Under the pieces are notes generated by a model. It saw only the letters and a list, made by a program, of their open reading frames with translations, was not told where the DNA came from and made no database searches. This document shows, in pieces, positions 9,994 to 19,770 of a stretch of DNA of 64,000 nucleotides. Source of the DNA: Ahaetulla prasina (taxonomy: Eukaryota > Chordata > Lepidosauria > Squamata > Colubridae); contig NC_080543.1 in assembly GCF_028640845.1 (NCBI RefSeq), positions 9,976,459-10,040,458 on the forward strand, written 5' to 3'. The position numbers and the translations under genes are program-made. Position 1 is the stretch's first letter; each line of letters opens with the position of its first letter.

Positions 9994-9998
9994 CTGAT

Positions 9999-10817
9999 TG
10001 TCAGCCCTGGAGGCGATCTTTTTCTTTGGATCTTCAGGGCTGCCACATTTAGTGCGGTGGGAAACTGGGAAGGGGGGGATTGCATGGAGTTGCAGAGATA
10101 TCTAACATTCTTTTCTCTGAGAGTCAAGGACATTCTGCCCTGCACCTGGAGTAGTGTGACTAGGAGGCATCTCCAGTTGGGATGGTGCATTGATTGATTG
10201 GACCCTGTGATGGACATGTGGGTGCAGGGGCAGGGGCTTGGTCTTTCTTTTGGGTGGGGAAACCCCGGAAGCTTTCAGATTCAGGTTTTCCCACATGTGC
10301 CAATAGGACATCTCTAATAAAATTGAACTTTGAGGAACTTCTAGCCACGGAGTCTACTTTCGTTGGAGGTGTTACTTGGAACCAGGGGCGGGCTTCAAAA
10401 ATTTTAGCTCCGCCTGGTTGCTGGGTGGGCGTGGCCATGGTGGGCATGACCTAGTCGGCCTCCTGCACCACGGCGGTGGGGGGGTTACCCTCTCCGGACT
10501 CTGGAGGCATTCTTTGAGCCTCCGGGAGGGCGAAAATGGCTCCGGAGGCCCTCTGGAGGCCGGAAATGGGCCCATTTCCAGCCTTCCTGAACTTCCGGTA
10601 AGTCCATTTTTACCCTCCCCAAGCCTCCCTGCATGGCCTGCACTTACCTGCACCCAAAACAGGCCGCGTGGGGACTCCTGGGAGGGGCAGGGTGGGATGA
10701 GCAGGGCCAGCCAGGAGTGGGATTTGGGGGTTCTCCAAACTGCACAGAATCTTATCTAGAGGTTCTCCCGAACCCCTGCGAACACCCAGCAGCCCACCCC
10801 TGCTTGGAACCCTGACA
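9999..10817 (+). mobile_element. Solo LTR, family B, carrying a hAT element
   Basis: It starts TGTCAGCCCTGGAGG and ends CCCTGACA. The 5-bp duplication CTGAT (9994-9998 and 10818-10822) is perfect. A polyadenylation-like AATAAAATTG lies near 10315-10325. With the hAT element and one target copy removed, the LTR is about 390 bp. No internal region is present. Confidence 0.85.
10383..10802. mobile_element. hAT non-autonomous element inside an LTR (420 bp)
   Basis: The ends are CAGGGGCGGGCTTC and GCAGCCCACCCCTG, with a perfect 8-bp duplication CTTGGAAC (10375-10382 and 10803-10810). The GC-rich interior is shared with 46590-47022 and the 16852 fragment. There is no ORF of meaning. Confidence 0.92.
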
Positions 10818-10929
10818 CTGATCTTCTGAACTAGCATCTGGCAACAGGATTGGGATGATGACCTATACAGAGACTTACTACAAAAGAAAAGCACACAAAA
10901 GGCTTGGTAAGACTTGATTAGCCTTATAA

Positions 10930-11400
10930 CAGTGGTTCTCAACCTTTATAGTGCTGCGACCCCTTTAATACGATTCCCCACGATGTGGCGACCCCAACCA
11001 TAAAATTATTTTCGTTTTGAATTTATCGTGCCTGAAGCTGTATTGGCTAGCGATCTAACTGCTTGTGATTGCCTTGAGGACGGAAGTATTAAAGCGGAGA
11101 CTCCTCCCCTATTAAGTTTATGGCGCCTGAAGCCAGATTAGGCTAGCGATTGGGAGTGATTGCAGCTGGCTTGAGAGGGAGACATCAGAGCAAAGATTTC
11201 TCTCTTTTAATTCATCGCGCCTGAAGCCGAATTCGGCTAGCGATTTGAAGAGCCTGCAGCTGGCTTGTGGAGTCAACCATTGGAGCGCGATTCTTCGACT
11301 CGCAAGTATACTTCCCATATTTCCGATGGTCTTAGGCGACCCCTGGCAAATCATCATTCGACCCCCAACGGGATCGCGACCCACAGGTTGAGAACCGCTG
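10930..11400. mobile_element. SPIN-like hAT element with internal triplication (471 bp)
   Basis: The ends CAGTGGTTCTCAACC and GGTTGAGAACCGCTG, plus the subterminal GCGACCCC and CCATAAAATTATTTTCGTT, match what I know of SPIN, a hAT transposon horizontally transferred among tetrapods including squamates. The 8-bp duplication CCTTATAA (10922-10929 and 11401-11408) is perfect. The interior (about 11015-11275) has three diverged copies of a block with GCCTGAAGC and GGCTAGCGAT. That is not part of the SPIN end sequence I recognise. Confidence 0.85.
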
Positions 11401-11408
11401 CCTTATAA

Positions 11409-12237
11409 AGTAGTGTGCTCTCTCTATAGGTAAGTTCTATCTTCACCCCCAACATAAGGTTCGCCCCCATCCTGCAGACCTTTAGAAAAACCTTCGGGTC
11501 AGGATGCACAGAGTTCTCAATTTACTTATATATTGGTTTACTTGCAGGACTAAGACGGCCGCTATGGTGTTACGGTGAGACGGGCTCCCACCTTCTTTAC
11601 TCAACAGTCCTGGAAAGCCAAGCAAGATACATTTTTGAAGGTTCTCAATGATCTTTCAGGATATGAAGAAAATGGAAGCCATCCGTGAATGTGATGGAAA
11701 AACAGACAGTTCTCTCTGTGTTGCGTTGTCACTTTCCTTGGGCATCTCTCTTTCTCCTTCCTTCCAAATGGAGTTTCATTTCCCCCCCCCAAAAAAGGAA
11801 AAAGGACAACCCGGCTGGCTGTTTATTTGTGGTTCATTATTCTGACTGCCTCTGGCAGGTTAAAGGTCCAGTTGCAAGAAAGCAACTCTGTCAGAGTTTC
11901 TGGAAATAGCAGAGCAACAGAGACCCTCTGGGCTTCTTCCGTTCTAGGACTTAAGCTAGGGCAGAGCTGTTCTGCAGAAAGCATATCACAGTTTCCAAGA
12001 GGGGAGGGGGGAAATGGTTCGCCGCAAAAGGATATTTAAACCCCCCCAGCAGAAACACGCTTCCCCAGTTAAAACGGGCCATGCACAAATGATGAAGCGA
12101 TCGGAGCTAAATTTAGAAATAAAAGTTTAGGGCTGCACAGCAGGTGTGCTGGCAATTATTTTTAGCGCCAAACCTTGGTGGCAAGACCCCTCCCTCTGCC
12201 CCGCCCCCACCATTTGGCTTCCCCTAATTCATGCTCC
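11409..12237. other. No feature recognised
   Basis: Unique-looking sequence. Short frames at 11601-11909 show no domain or conserved start context. Confidence 0.6.
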
Positions 12238-12245
12238 ATCTAATC

Positions 12246-13015
12246 CAGCGGTCACCAACTGGTGGTCCGTGGATCGCTGGTGGTCCGCGAGAAAATTTTG
12301 GTGGTCCGCAGACAAATTATTTGCATTTTTTATATTGCACTAAATCAGGGGTCCTCAAACTACAGCCCTTTTAGACAGATAACGTGCAATGAATATTTGT
12401 TGCTGCAGAGAGTCTCCCCCCTCGGGGTCTTTTTGTGTGGGTCGGAGGGGGGAGAAATTCTGACTTGGGGTCTGCTTCGGCCTCTTGGTGTGGGGCTTTA
12501 GGTGAAGGCTGGAGGGAAGAGCCGCTGGTGGGCCTTGTTCCAGTGGGACTGCATCATGGCCTTGAACTGGCTGACCACCTCAGTCCGCTGAACCTCCTGG
12601 CACCTGTACCTAGCCTTGCACTCCCGCAGGTCTTGCCTCTTGCTTGGAAAGCCTATGTTTGTAGTCCTCAGTGAGGTGCTTCTATTGAGCCTCCTTCTTG
12701 GTCAGATCCAATCTGAACTGAGCTGTTTTGCCAACTTTTTCTCATGGTGGTTGCTTAGCACCAACAACTGCTTCCTGTTGGGGCCCTAAGGAACCCAGGT
12801 AGGGAGGCGAGGAATGGCTGGGAGGGGAGGGGCGAGTAGAGGCCGGTGAGGCGCCCCTTGATGCAAGTGACATCGAGTTGACCACACCCACCCAGTCACA
12901 TGACCACCAAGCCACGCCCACCCAGCCGGTCATTAGGCAGATCGTATTAGTGGTCCACGGGATTTAAAATTATGAATATAGTGGTCCCTGAGGTCCGAAA
13001 GGTTGGTGACCACTG
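12246..13015. mobile_element. hAT element carrying host-gene-like DNA (770 bp)
   Basis: The ends are CAGCGGTCACCAACTGG and AGGTTGGTGACCACTG, with a perfect 8-bp duplication ATCTAATC (12238-12245 and 13016-13023). A second hAT-like end (CAGGGGTCCTCAAACTAC) begins at 12355, so the element may itself be composite. The interior 12485-12775 reads as a decayed coding segment on the minus strand. Confidence 0.85.
12511..12775 (-). pseudogene. Decayed coiled-coil protein fragment within a hAT element
   Basis: On the minus strand, successive frames give LSNHHEKKLAKQL, FRLDLTKKEAQ, KHLTEDYKHRLSKQE and then LRECKARYRCQEVQRTEVV followed by SQFKAMMQSHWNKAHQRLF, ending PPAFT and a TAA at about 12501. Two frameshifts and one stop interrupt it. 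The Glu/Lys/Arg-rich heptad-like pattern indicates a coiled coil. I do not recognise the parent gene with confidence; a centrosomal-type coiled-coil protein is a guess. It is not a transposase segment that I know. Confidence 0.5.
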
Positions 13016-13165
13016 ATCTAATCGCCAATAAATTTCTTTCTGGATATATGACACAATATCAGGTGACAGATCTGGGAACATGATGCTCTCGTTAGGGACA
13101 AACTAACACACCCTCAGTGGTCTACATGACAACTTGTGAAGAAGCACATTGCCATCAGTTTATAG

Positions 13166-13719
13166 CAGGGGTGTCAAACGCAAGACCTGGGGCCAGATCT
13201 GGTCTGCGGGGTACTTCGATCTGGCCCGTGGAGCAGGGATGGGTTCTACTTAACTTTACTACTGGTTCACAATGGGAGCGCGTGTGCGCAGAAGCTTCTG
13301 CACATGCGCAGATCATTCATGATGAGATCCGGGCGGGTGGGCAGAGCTTCTGGCCATTTTTACTACCGGTTCGCAAGAACCGGACCGAATCAGGAGCAAC
13401 CCACCACTTCCACAGGGCCACTTGGAAACAGCAAAAGACCGACCCGCTGTGTCTCTGCCAGCAAAAACGGAGCTCGGGAGGGTTGCATGCAGCCCTTCCA
13501 AGCTCCCTTTGCGATGGCAGAGGGTTGCAGGAAGCCGTCACAGCCAAAAACAGAGCTCGGGAGCCTGTTTTTGCGGGCAGAGCCCTCAGGCCAGCACAGG
13601 TGCCCCCAACACGAGTGATGTTGAGCTGGACATGCCCCCCTGGCCACTCCCACACCGCCCCTCCGAGGTCAAACACAACCCTGTTGTGGCCCTGAATGAA
13701 ATCAAGTTTGACAACCCTG
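13166..13719. mobile_element. hAT element, CAGGGGTGTCAAAC family (554 bp, with nested insert)
   Basis: The ends are CAGGGGTGTCAAACGC and AAGTTTGACAACCCTG, with a perfect 8-bp duplication GTTTATAG (13158-13165 and 13720-13727). A second element (GGTGGGTT/ACCGGTTCG type) occupies about 13234-13409. Other members are at 30128, 35217 and 55390. Confidence 0.9.
13234..13409. mobile_element. Nested hAT MITE (ACCGGTTCG family)
   Basis: It starts CAGGGATGGGTTCTAC and ends GAGCAACCCACCACTT, and contains CTACCGGTTCG. It lies in the host element at 13166-13719. I cannot see a clean target duplication. It belongs to the commonest MITE family in the window. Confidence 0.7.
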
Positions 13720-13869
13720 GTTTATAGTGACTCAGATGGGCCACTGGTTCAAATTAATATCAGGTATCATTTTCAGAGCTTCGGATTGCTTGGGACTAAA
13801 CTATCATACTAAGGAACCGTTACATAGCTTAGGTCATGTTTCGCCACAGGACCAGCTTGTTCTAAACAG

Positions 13870-14105
13870 TCCAATCAGTTGATTGGGAGTTCTAGTCCCA
13901 CGTCAGGCATGAAAGCTGGTTGGTTGACAATCGCCGGGAGACTGCGAGTTCTAGTCCTGCCTTAGGCATAAAAATCAGCTGTGTGACTTTGGGCCAGTCA
14001 CTCGCTCTCGGCCCAACCCACCTCACAGCGTTGCTGTTGTAGAAAAATAGGAAGAGAAAGGAGTATTATATATTCACTACCTTGAATTATTTATAAAAAT
14101 AGTTT
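13870..14105 (+). mobile_element. CORE/MIR-like tRNA SINE
   Basis: GGGAGACTGCGAGTTCTAGTCC (B-box-like) precedes GTGTGACTTTGGGCCAGTCA. That second stretch resembles the conserved CORE segment of MIR-type SINEs. The tail has TTGAATTATTTATAAAAATA. The head seems partly duplicated, since GAGTTCTAGTCC occurs twice. Confidence 0.6.
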
Positions 14106-14129
14106 TGTGTATGTGAGTGTAACCTATTA

Positions 14130-14226
14130 TCCATCTATCCATCCATTCATCCATCCATCTCTCTCTCTCTCTCCATCCACCCACCCGCCCCGTCTATCCA
14201 TCTGTCTGTCCATCTTTCTTTCTCTT

Positions 14227-14287
<61 letters not shown>

Positions 14288-14290
14288 TTG
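14130..14290. repeat. Compound (CATC)n(CT)n(TATC)n microsatellite
   Basis: Runs of CATC, CT, CACC and then about 15 TATC units. The YLSIYLS frames are artefacts. It forms the left flank of the foldback that follows. Confidence 0.95.
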
Positions 14291-14321
14291 TTTTCTGAGG
14301 TTTTCGCGGGTGTTTGTATGT

Positions 14322-14509
14322 AGGTCTTTGGTTATTCGGGTTTTCTCCTGCGTAAAATTGGAAATGCCTTGGCGACGTTTCGATGAAGTCTCATTCGTCA
14401 TCTTCAGGCTTCAACTTCGTGCTTCTGGGAGCAAGAGACACTTGCTCCCAGAACGTCCCGCCAAGACACTTCCAATTTTACGCGGGAGAAAACCTGAATA
14501 ACCAAAGAC

Positions 14510-14511
<2 letters not shown>
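14322..14511. mobile_element. PLE-type foldback with hammerhead-like motif (family 2, copy A)
   Basis: The inverted arms start AGGTCTTTGGTTATTCGGG and end in the complement at 14511. TATC arrays flank both sides. On the minus strand at 14374-14407 the left arm reads CTGAAGA, one T, the hairpin GACGAA-TGAGAC-TTCATC (one A-C mismatch), GAAAC and GTC. The right arm has lost this core by deletion. The function is inferred from the motif layout only. Confidence 0.6.
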
Positions 14512-14580
<69 letters not shown>

Positions 14581-14585
14581 CCATC
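14512..14585. repeat. (TATC)n microsatellite
   Basis: About 17 TATC units immediately right of the foldback. With 14227-14287 it suggests the foldback entered a TATC array. Confidence 0.95.
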
Positions 14586-14631
14586 TCTATCATTTATTTC
14601 TATATCTCTTTCTATCATCTATCTATCATTA

Positions 14632-14725
14632 AGATCAAGTGATACAATCAATATCAAGTGAGGTATTAATGCCACTCTATAAACTTAATAAGATCACACC
14701 TAGAATACTGTATCCAGAGACCTGG
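14632..14725 (+). mobile_element. CR1 LINE coding fragment
   Basis: AGATCAAGTGATACAATCA... to AGAATACTGTATCCAG matches the CR1 segment encoding SRSREV-LYNALVRPHLEYC, heavily decayed. Confidence 0.6.
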
Positions 14726-15308
14726 TTATTTTTTTATTATTGAAAACCACTGGATTAAGCCATAGTAAGCTACATTAGCCAATAGTTCTGAATTAATATA
14801 AAGCAACTTCCTTCCTGACAATTACATCTTTATATACTTCTATGGTTGTACTACCTGGCTACTACTTTCAATCTTGCAATCATGCTAAACGTGAGTTTAC
14901 ACGTAGTTTACATGGATTCATAAGTAAACAACCTGGTTCTAAACTAGGTGGTTGCCAAAACAACAGATGAAAACTCTTTATCTCCTGCTCCAATGAGATT
15001 CAATTTTAGACCTTTACAGCAGATGGAAGAAAAAAGTACATAAATTTGAACATTGATTGCATAACTAAAGTTGGCATTTGATACACAGCTGGAATGTTTT
15101 CTAATAGCTAATTAGCTTTTTCAGAACAAAAAAGAAAATAGCAAAACTATCTTATCGGAAGCTCCTGGCTTGTTGTGTGCCTGTTTAATTGCTTCCAGTC
15201 TAGCCTAATGGGATAGAAATGACTGAATTAAACTAATTATGATATGTGCATGAAAATTAAAATCTATTTATAATGAAATCGTTTTGCTCTTAAGTGCACA
15301 CCTTTAGA
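14726..15308. other. No feature recognised
   Basis: AT-rich unique-looking DNA with no repeat or frame that I recognise. Confidence 0.6.
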
Positions 15309-15726
15309 TATAGTGACCAGACGTCCCGCTTTTGGCGGGACAGTCCCGCTTTTTAATAATTTGTCCCGCGTCCCGCGGCAATTCCAAAAAGTCCCGATTT
15401 TTTTGTTTGTTTCACTCCCATTCTGAAAGTGGGAGGCGGCAACACAAGAGGAGGAGGCGGAGAAGGGGGAGTGGCGGAGAAGGGGGCGCGAGAGGGTGGA
15501 GAGATGCCGTTTGACTTCACCCGAGAGGAAGAGAAGAGCGGAGAGGAGAGCCGAGGAGAGCCGAGCCTGTCTGGAAGAGCCGAGAGGAGAGTCGAGCATG
15601 CCTGGAAGAGTGGAGAAGCAGCAGCCGCTCCTCCTCCTTCAGGCAGATGACACGACTCAGCGCGCATGTGCACACACCCCCATCAATGGTGTCCCACTTT
15701 GCCATTGCTGAAATCGGGTCACTTTA
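15309..15726. mobile_element. TIR DNA element with purine-rich interior
   Basis: The ends are TATAGTGACCAGACGTCCCG and GGGTCACTTTA, and the left end is followed by a CCCGC-rich inverted motif. The interior 15430-15640 is a G/A-rich imperfect repeat with GAGAGCCGAGGAGAGCC units. I recognise the end type as a common reptile DNA element but cannot assign a superfamily. Confidence 0.5.
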
Positions 15727-15803
15727 CCTTTAGAGGTGTTTTTTTTTTCAAAATACACCAGTCTAGCTGTGTTTTGTTTCAAGGTAGTGTTTTTGAAACT
15801 TAC

Positions 15804-16375
15804 TGTCGTGTCCCACTCCTCCGCTGACGGCCGGGTCAGGGAAATCTGAATCAGGCCTGCCTCTGCAGCTCTGCCCAAAGTCCTAGCAAAGTCCTCAGAG
15901 CAGGCAGGAGACCAGTAAGTGACTTCAGCAAGATAAGTTCGACTTTGCCTGACTCAGAGACTGCCAGAAAGCAGATCCTTTATATAGGCCATGGGGTGTG
16001 GCTCCATGACTCAGCACTCATTAAGGCCTGCCCCTCCCTTCCTTCTGTTGCCTCCGCCTATCCAATCTTCTGATGCGAGGGTCACTCCAATCAGCTGTTG
16101 TTGGAAGTAAACTTTCCTCAGGCTCACATGCTGTGGAGGAGGGGGAGGGGTCTAGCTGCTCCGTTTGCCTGGGCATGGAGCCAGGGCTGGGGCCGGGATG
16201 CTCCTCCTCTGCAGCCTGCTTGGGCATGGAGCCAGGGCTGGGACCGGGAGGTGCCCCCTCCTCTGCAGCTTGTCTGGGCATGGAGCCAGAACTGGGGCCG
16301 GGAGGCATACATTCCTCCGTGTTCGGGAGCAGATAAGCAGACCCCGGCTGCGGTGAGAGCGGACAAGACACAACA
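15804..16375 (-). mobile_element. Solo LTR, family A
   Basis: It reads TGTCGTGTCCCAC at the left and GGACAAGACACAACA at the right, so it is minus-oriented. The 5-bp duplication CTTAC (15799-15803 and 16376-16380) is perfect. Three tandem copies of a 55-60-bp unit (GGGCATGGAGCCAGGGCTGG...) at 16170-16310 lengthen it relative to the copy at 8884. The proline/glycine-rich frames come from this unit. Confidence 0.92.
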
Positions 16376-16447
16376 CTTACCCAGACAAGTTTTCAAACCA
16401 CAGTGAGATGCTCAGGAGCAACAGTCAATTCCCATATTTCCCTAGGA

Positions 16448-16585
16448 CAGGGGTCTGCAAACTTGGCTCTTTTAAGACTTGTGGACTTCAAATCCCATAG
16501 TTCTTCAGCCAGCTTTGCTCTGGGTGAGGAACTCTGGGAGTTCAAGTCCACATGTCTTAAAAGAGCCAAGTTTGCAGACCCCCTG
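16448..16585. mobile_element. hAT palindromic MITE (138 bp)
   Basis: The ends are CAGGGGTCTGCAAACTTGG and CCAAGTTTGCAGACCCCCTG. The target duplication is CCCTAGGA (16440-16447) and CCCTAGAA (16586-16593), 7/8. It is nearly palindromic throughout and has no ORF. Confidence 0.9.
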
Positions 16586-16607
16586 CCCTAGAACCTATAG
16601 ATTCCAT

Positions 16608-16745
16608 CAGCGTTTCTCTAGCTTGGCAACTTTTAAGATGTGTGGACTTCAACTCCCAGAATTCCCTAGCTAGGGAATTGGCTGACAATTGGTTAGCTGG
16701 CTGAGGGATTCCGGGAGTTGAAGCCCACACATCTTAAAGTTGAAG
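16608..16745. mobile_element. hAT palindromic MITE, right end lost
   Basis: It starts CAGCGTTTCTCTAGCTTGGC. The second arm complements the first up to CACACATCTTAAAGTTGAAG and the terminal bases are missing. This is a sister family of the element at 16448. Confidence 0.75.
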
Positions 16746-16851
16746 TAAGTCTGGAACTTAGGAAGAAAAATAGTATTTCTTGAACCCTTTTCATGACAAA
16801 TGGAGACTATCACTCATTTAGCTCTTTTACATTCTGACCATCGCTTGCCTC

Positions 16852-17010
16852 CAGGGGTGGGCTGGTGGGGGTTCATAGGGGGTTGGGAGAACCTCTAGGT
16901 AAGATTCGGTGTAGTTCGAAGAACCCCCAAATCCCACTCCTGCCTGACCCCTCCTGTCCCTCCCCACCCAGGAGTCCCCACACGGCCCGTTTTGGATGCA
17001 GGTAAGTGCA
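16852..17010 (-). mobile_element. hAT fragment (CAGGGGYGGGCTTC family)
   Basis: The minus-strand fragment shares the GTTCTCCCGAACCCC and ACTCCTGG...GGGCAGG interior with the complete elements at 10383 and 46590. Confidence 0.7.
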
Positions 17011-17044
17011 GAGAGTGCGCGGAAGTCCCCAGGTGACCTGTAAA

Positions 17045-18240
17045 TGGGTAAATGAAGTAATTGAGGTATTTAACACCACCAACAATACTACTATCCTTCA
17101 AAAAGACTTTGATTTTGTATCCGATTGGTCTAAAACTTGGCAACTCCAAATCTCAACCAGCAAATGCTCAGTCTTACATATTGGAAAAAAGAACCCAAAC
17201 ACTAAGTACAAGCTTGATGGACATTACCTTACTGATGACCCCCACCCTGTAAAAGACCTTGGAGTCTTCATATCAAATGATCTAAGTGCCAAAGCCCACT
17301 GCAACTATATAGCAAAAAAGGCTCTAAGAGTTGTAAACCTAATTCTGCGTAGCTTCTTTTCCAAAAACTCTACACTACTAACCAGAGCATTCAAAACATT
17401 TGCCAGACCCATTCTTGAATACAGCTCATCTGTCTGGAACCCATACCACATCTTTGACATTAATACAATTGAACGAGTCCAGAATTTTTTTTTTTAATTT
17501 GCATTTATACCCGCCCTTCTCCGAAGACTCAGGGCGGCTTACACTATGTCAAGCAATAGTCTTCATCCATTTGTATATTATATACAAAGTCAACTTATTG
17601 CCCCCAACAATCTGGGTCCTCATTTTACCTACCTTATAAAGGATGGAAGGCTGAGTCAACCTTGGGCCTGGTGGGGCTTGAACCTGCAGTATTTGCAAGC
17701 AGGTGTGTTAATAACAGACTGTCTTACCAGTCTGAGCCACAGAGGCCCAAGAAGAGTTCGCCGCTCCTCTGTAAACAACAAAATACCTTATTTCACCAGA
17801 CTTGAAATCCTGGGATTAGAAAACTTAGAACTCCGCCGACTACGACAAGACCTGTGTTTAACACACAGAATCATCTATTGCAATGTCCTTCCTGTAAAAG
17901 ACTACTTCAGCTTCAATAGCAATAATACAAGAGCAAACAATAGATTCAAACTTAATGTCAACCACTTCAATCTTGATTGCAGAAAATATGACTTCAGTAC
18001 CAGAGTTGTTAATGCTTGGAATGCAATACCTGACTCTGTGGTCTCTTCTCCAACTCCCAGAAGCTTTAACCAAAAACTGTCTACCATTGACCTCACCCCA
18101 TTCCTAAGAGGACTATAAGGGGCGTGCATAAGTGCACAAAAGTGCCTACTGTTCCTGTCCTGTTGTTTCCTTTCAATATATGTTCTTGTATATAATGTTG
18201 TGACAAAAATAAAAATAAATAAATAAAATAAAATAAAATT
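17045..18240 (+). pseudogene. Jockey/CR1-group LINE ('family X') RT C-terminus, split by a SINE
   Basis: The plus-strand frame gives DFVSDWSKTWQLQISTSKCS, then TDDPHPVKDLGVFISNDLSA and FARPILEYSSSVWNPYH up to NTIERVQ, and resumes after 17752 with NNKIPYFTRLEILGLENLEL and NAWNAIPDSVVSS. DWSKTW, KDLGV and LEYSSSVWNPY are standard landmarks of the RT thumb and post-RT region of CR1/Jockey-group LINEs. The catalytic FADD box is upstream and absent. The 3' tail is ATAAATAAATAAAATAAAAT. A SINE sits at 17487-17752. Confidence 0.88.
17487..17752 (-). mobile_element. tRNA SINE family b
   Basis: Read on the minus strand it has a tRNA-like head (GGCCTCTGTGGCTCAGACTGG A-box region and GGTTCAAGCCCC B-box), a middle domain (CAAGGTTGACTCAGCCTTCC), and a tail GCCGCCCTGAGTCTTCGGAG with a poly-A end. 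The tail matches the 3' end of the L2-type LINE at 49205. It is inserted in LINE X. Confidence 0.9.
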
Positions 18241-18290
18241 GATACAGGTAGTCCCCACGTCTAACAATAATGAAGTCTCCCCAGCATGTG

Positions 18291-18495
18291 CAGTGGTGGG
18301 TTTCACATATTCTTACCACTGGTTTGCCGCGCATATGCATGCTCGCTTCGTGCGTATGCCTTCCATGCATGCGCCCACCCTCAAAAATGTGGCTAAATAG
18401 GACATCTTTATGCCGGGGCAGGGGTGGGGTGGCCCACCCTCAGTCGCCACTACTGTTTGCCCGAACTGGTCCAAACTGGCTGATTACCCACCTCT
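18291..18495. mobile_element. hAT MITE (ACCGGTT family)
   Basis: It starts CAGTGGTGGGTTTCAC and ends ATTACCCACCTCTG. The flanks AGCATGTG and ATCATGTC match at 6/8. The interior is GCATG-rich. Confidence 0.75.
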
Positions 18496-18521
18496 GATCA
18501 TGTCATAATAGTCATAAAACT

Positions 18522-19434
18522 TTTGTTAGGTGTTGTGCCTCGTCCTCCTCAGCCAGGCCCTTCCCGTCTCCTCCCAGGCCTGTTATCAGACTCCGAGTCT
18601 GATAATGAAGATGAACGGCCTGTCATGCCTCCAGCCCCCGGCCTGGCCCCATGCCCGAAGAGGATTCCAGGAATGAACAAACAAACCTGATAAACCTCAC
18701 TCCTACAGCGTGTGAACAGGAAGCTAGTCACGTGCTGGAATTACTGACAGCAGATCCAGCTGAAGAGAATTCAAAGTGGGAGGATCCTCGCTTCCGGAGA
18801 TCTGAGAGGCGACGCCAGCAAAAGGAAGGGAGGGGCAGGCCTGGATAAATACTGAGTCATGGAGCCACACCCCACAGCCTCTATAAAGGATCTGCTTTTG
18901 GCATTCCAACCTTGAGTCAAGCAAAGTCTCATCTAGATTGCTGCTATCGCTTGGACTCCTGCCTGCCCTGAGAAACCTTGAGCTGCAGAGGCTTCGTTGC
19001 CACGCTTGATACGGACTTCCTAGACCCGGTCGTCGGAGGGGGAGGGGGACACAACATTAGGTATTTTGCCAGAAAAATTTAATAAAAACATATGTTTAAT
19101 ACTACATGTTTTGACGGCAGCGAGAATTGTATTTGCACAATACTGGAAAAATGAGGAAACTCCTTCAGATGAAAATATAATTAAAAAAATTAGATTGTGC
19201 GGAAATAGATAGGTTAACGCTAAAGATAAAGGATAAAGAAGAAACAGAATATTTTTTTAATTTAGGATTTGTTTTTATCAATGGTTAGATAATAAAGGTA
19301 GAAATTAAAAGTTGGAAGAATATTATTATTTACAAGTAAAGAATATTATTATTACTATTGTGTATATGTAAAATGACCCAAACAATACACTGTCTATTAA
19401 ATACTTATATTGTACAAGTAAACATTAAAAAAAT
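18522..19434 (+). mobile_element. L1 LINE 3' end, 16-bp target duplication, split by an LTR
   Basis: TAATAGTCATAAAACT occurs at 18506-18521 and 19435-19450, a perfect 16-bp duplication. The body after the LTR decodes to the C-terminus of a squamate-type L1 ORF2 (AARIVFAQYWKNEETPSDEN followed by an early stop) and a 3' UTR with a short A-rich tail. It is heavily 5' truncated. Confidence 0.8.
18531..19056 (+). mobile_element. Solo LTR, family A relative (526 bp)
   Basis: It starts TGTTGTGCCTCGTCC and ends GGGGGACACAACA, with a perfect 5-bp duplication TTAGG (18526-18530 and 19057-19061). It has a TATA-like CTCTATAAAGG near 18878. It sits inside the L1 fragment and is therefore younger. Confidence 0.92.
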
Positions 19435-19770
19435 TAATAGTCATAAAACTGGTCGGTCGTATGACTGACTCAATTTTACTATCTTTTCTGTGATTGTCAT
19501 TAAACAAATCACTGTGGTCACTAAATGATTCAACAAGCAAACCAATGGTTCATAGTTTTGCTGGTTTGGGGCAAAAAGACACAGTTACAAATGTCACTTG
19601 CATAAACAGTCTCATGTTTATGAAGGATGCGTGACTGTCAGAATTTCAAATACTATTTATAGGTCCCCGTGTTTGGGTCAGTCATAAGTCGAGGACTAGG
19701 CAAGATTTTTCTAAGGATTCATAGCAGGAAGAAAAAGAAAATAACTACATTATATTCCGCAAAGTAAAAT

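Larger units (their letters stand above)
18247..19702. mobile_element. TA-flanked MITE, split by three later insertions
   Basis: The left end is TACAGGTAGTCCCCACG at 18245, preceded by GA. The right end is CATAAGTCGAGGACTAGG near 19700. The family is better seen at 31453 and 63398. Inside it are a hAT MITE (18291-18495) and an L1 fragment (18522-19434), which in turn holds a solo LTR. The pairing of the two ends is inference. Confidence 0.5.

Noticed and set aside
15429..15711. Arg/Glu-rich frames on both strands
   Set aside because: They lie in the purine-rich interior of a DNA element and show no domain.
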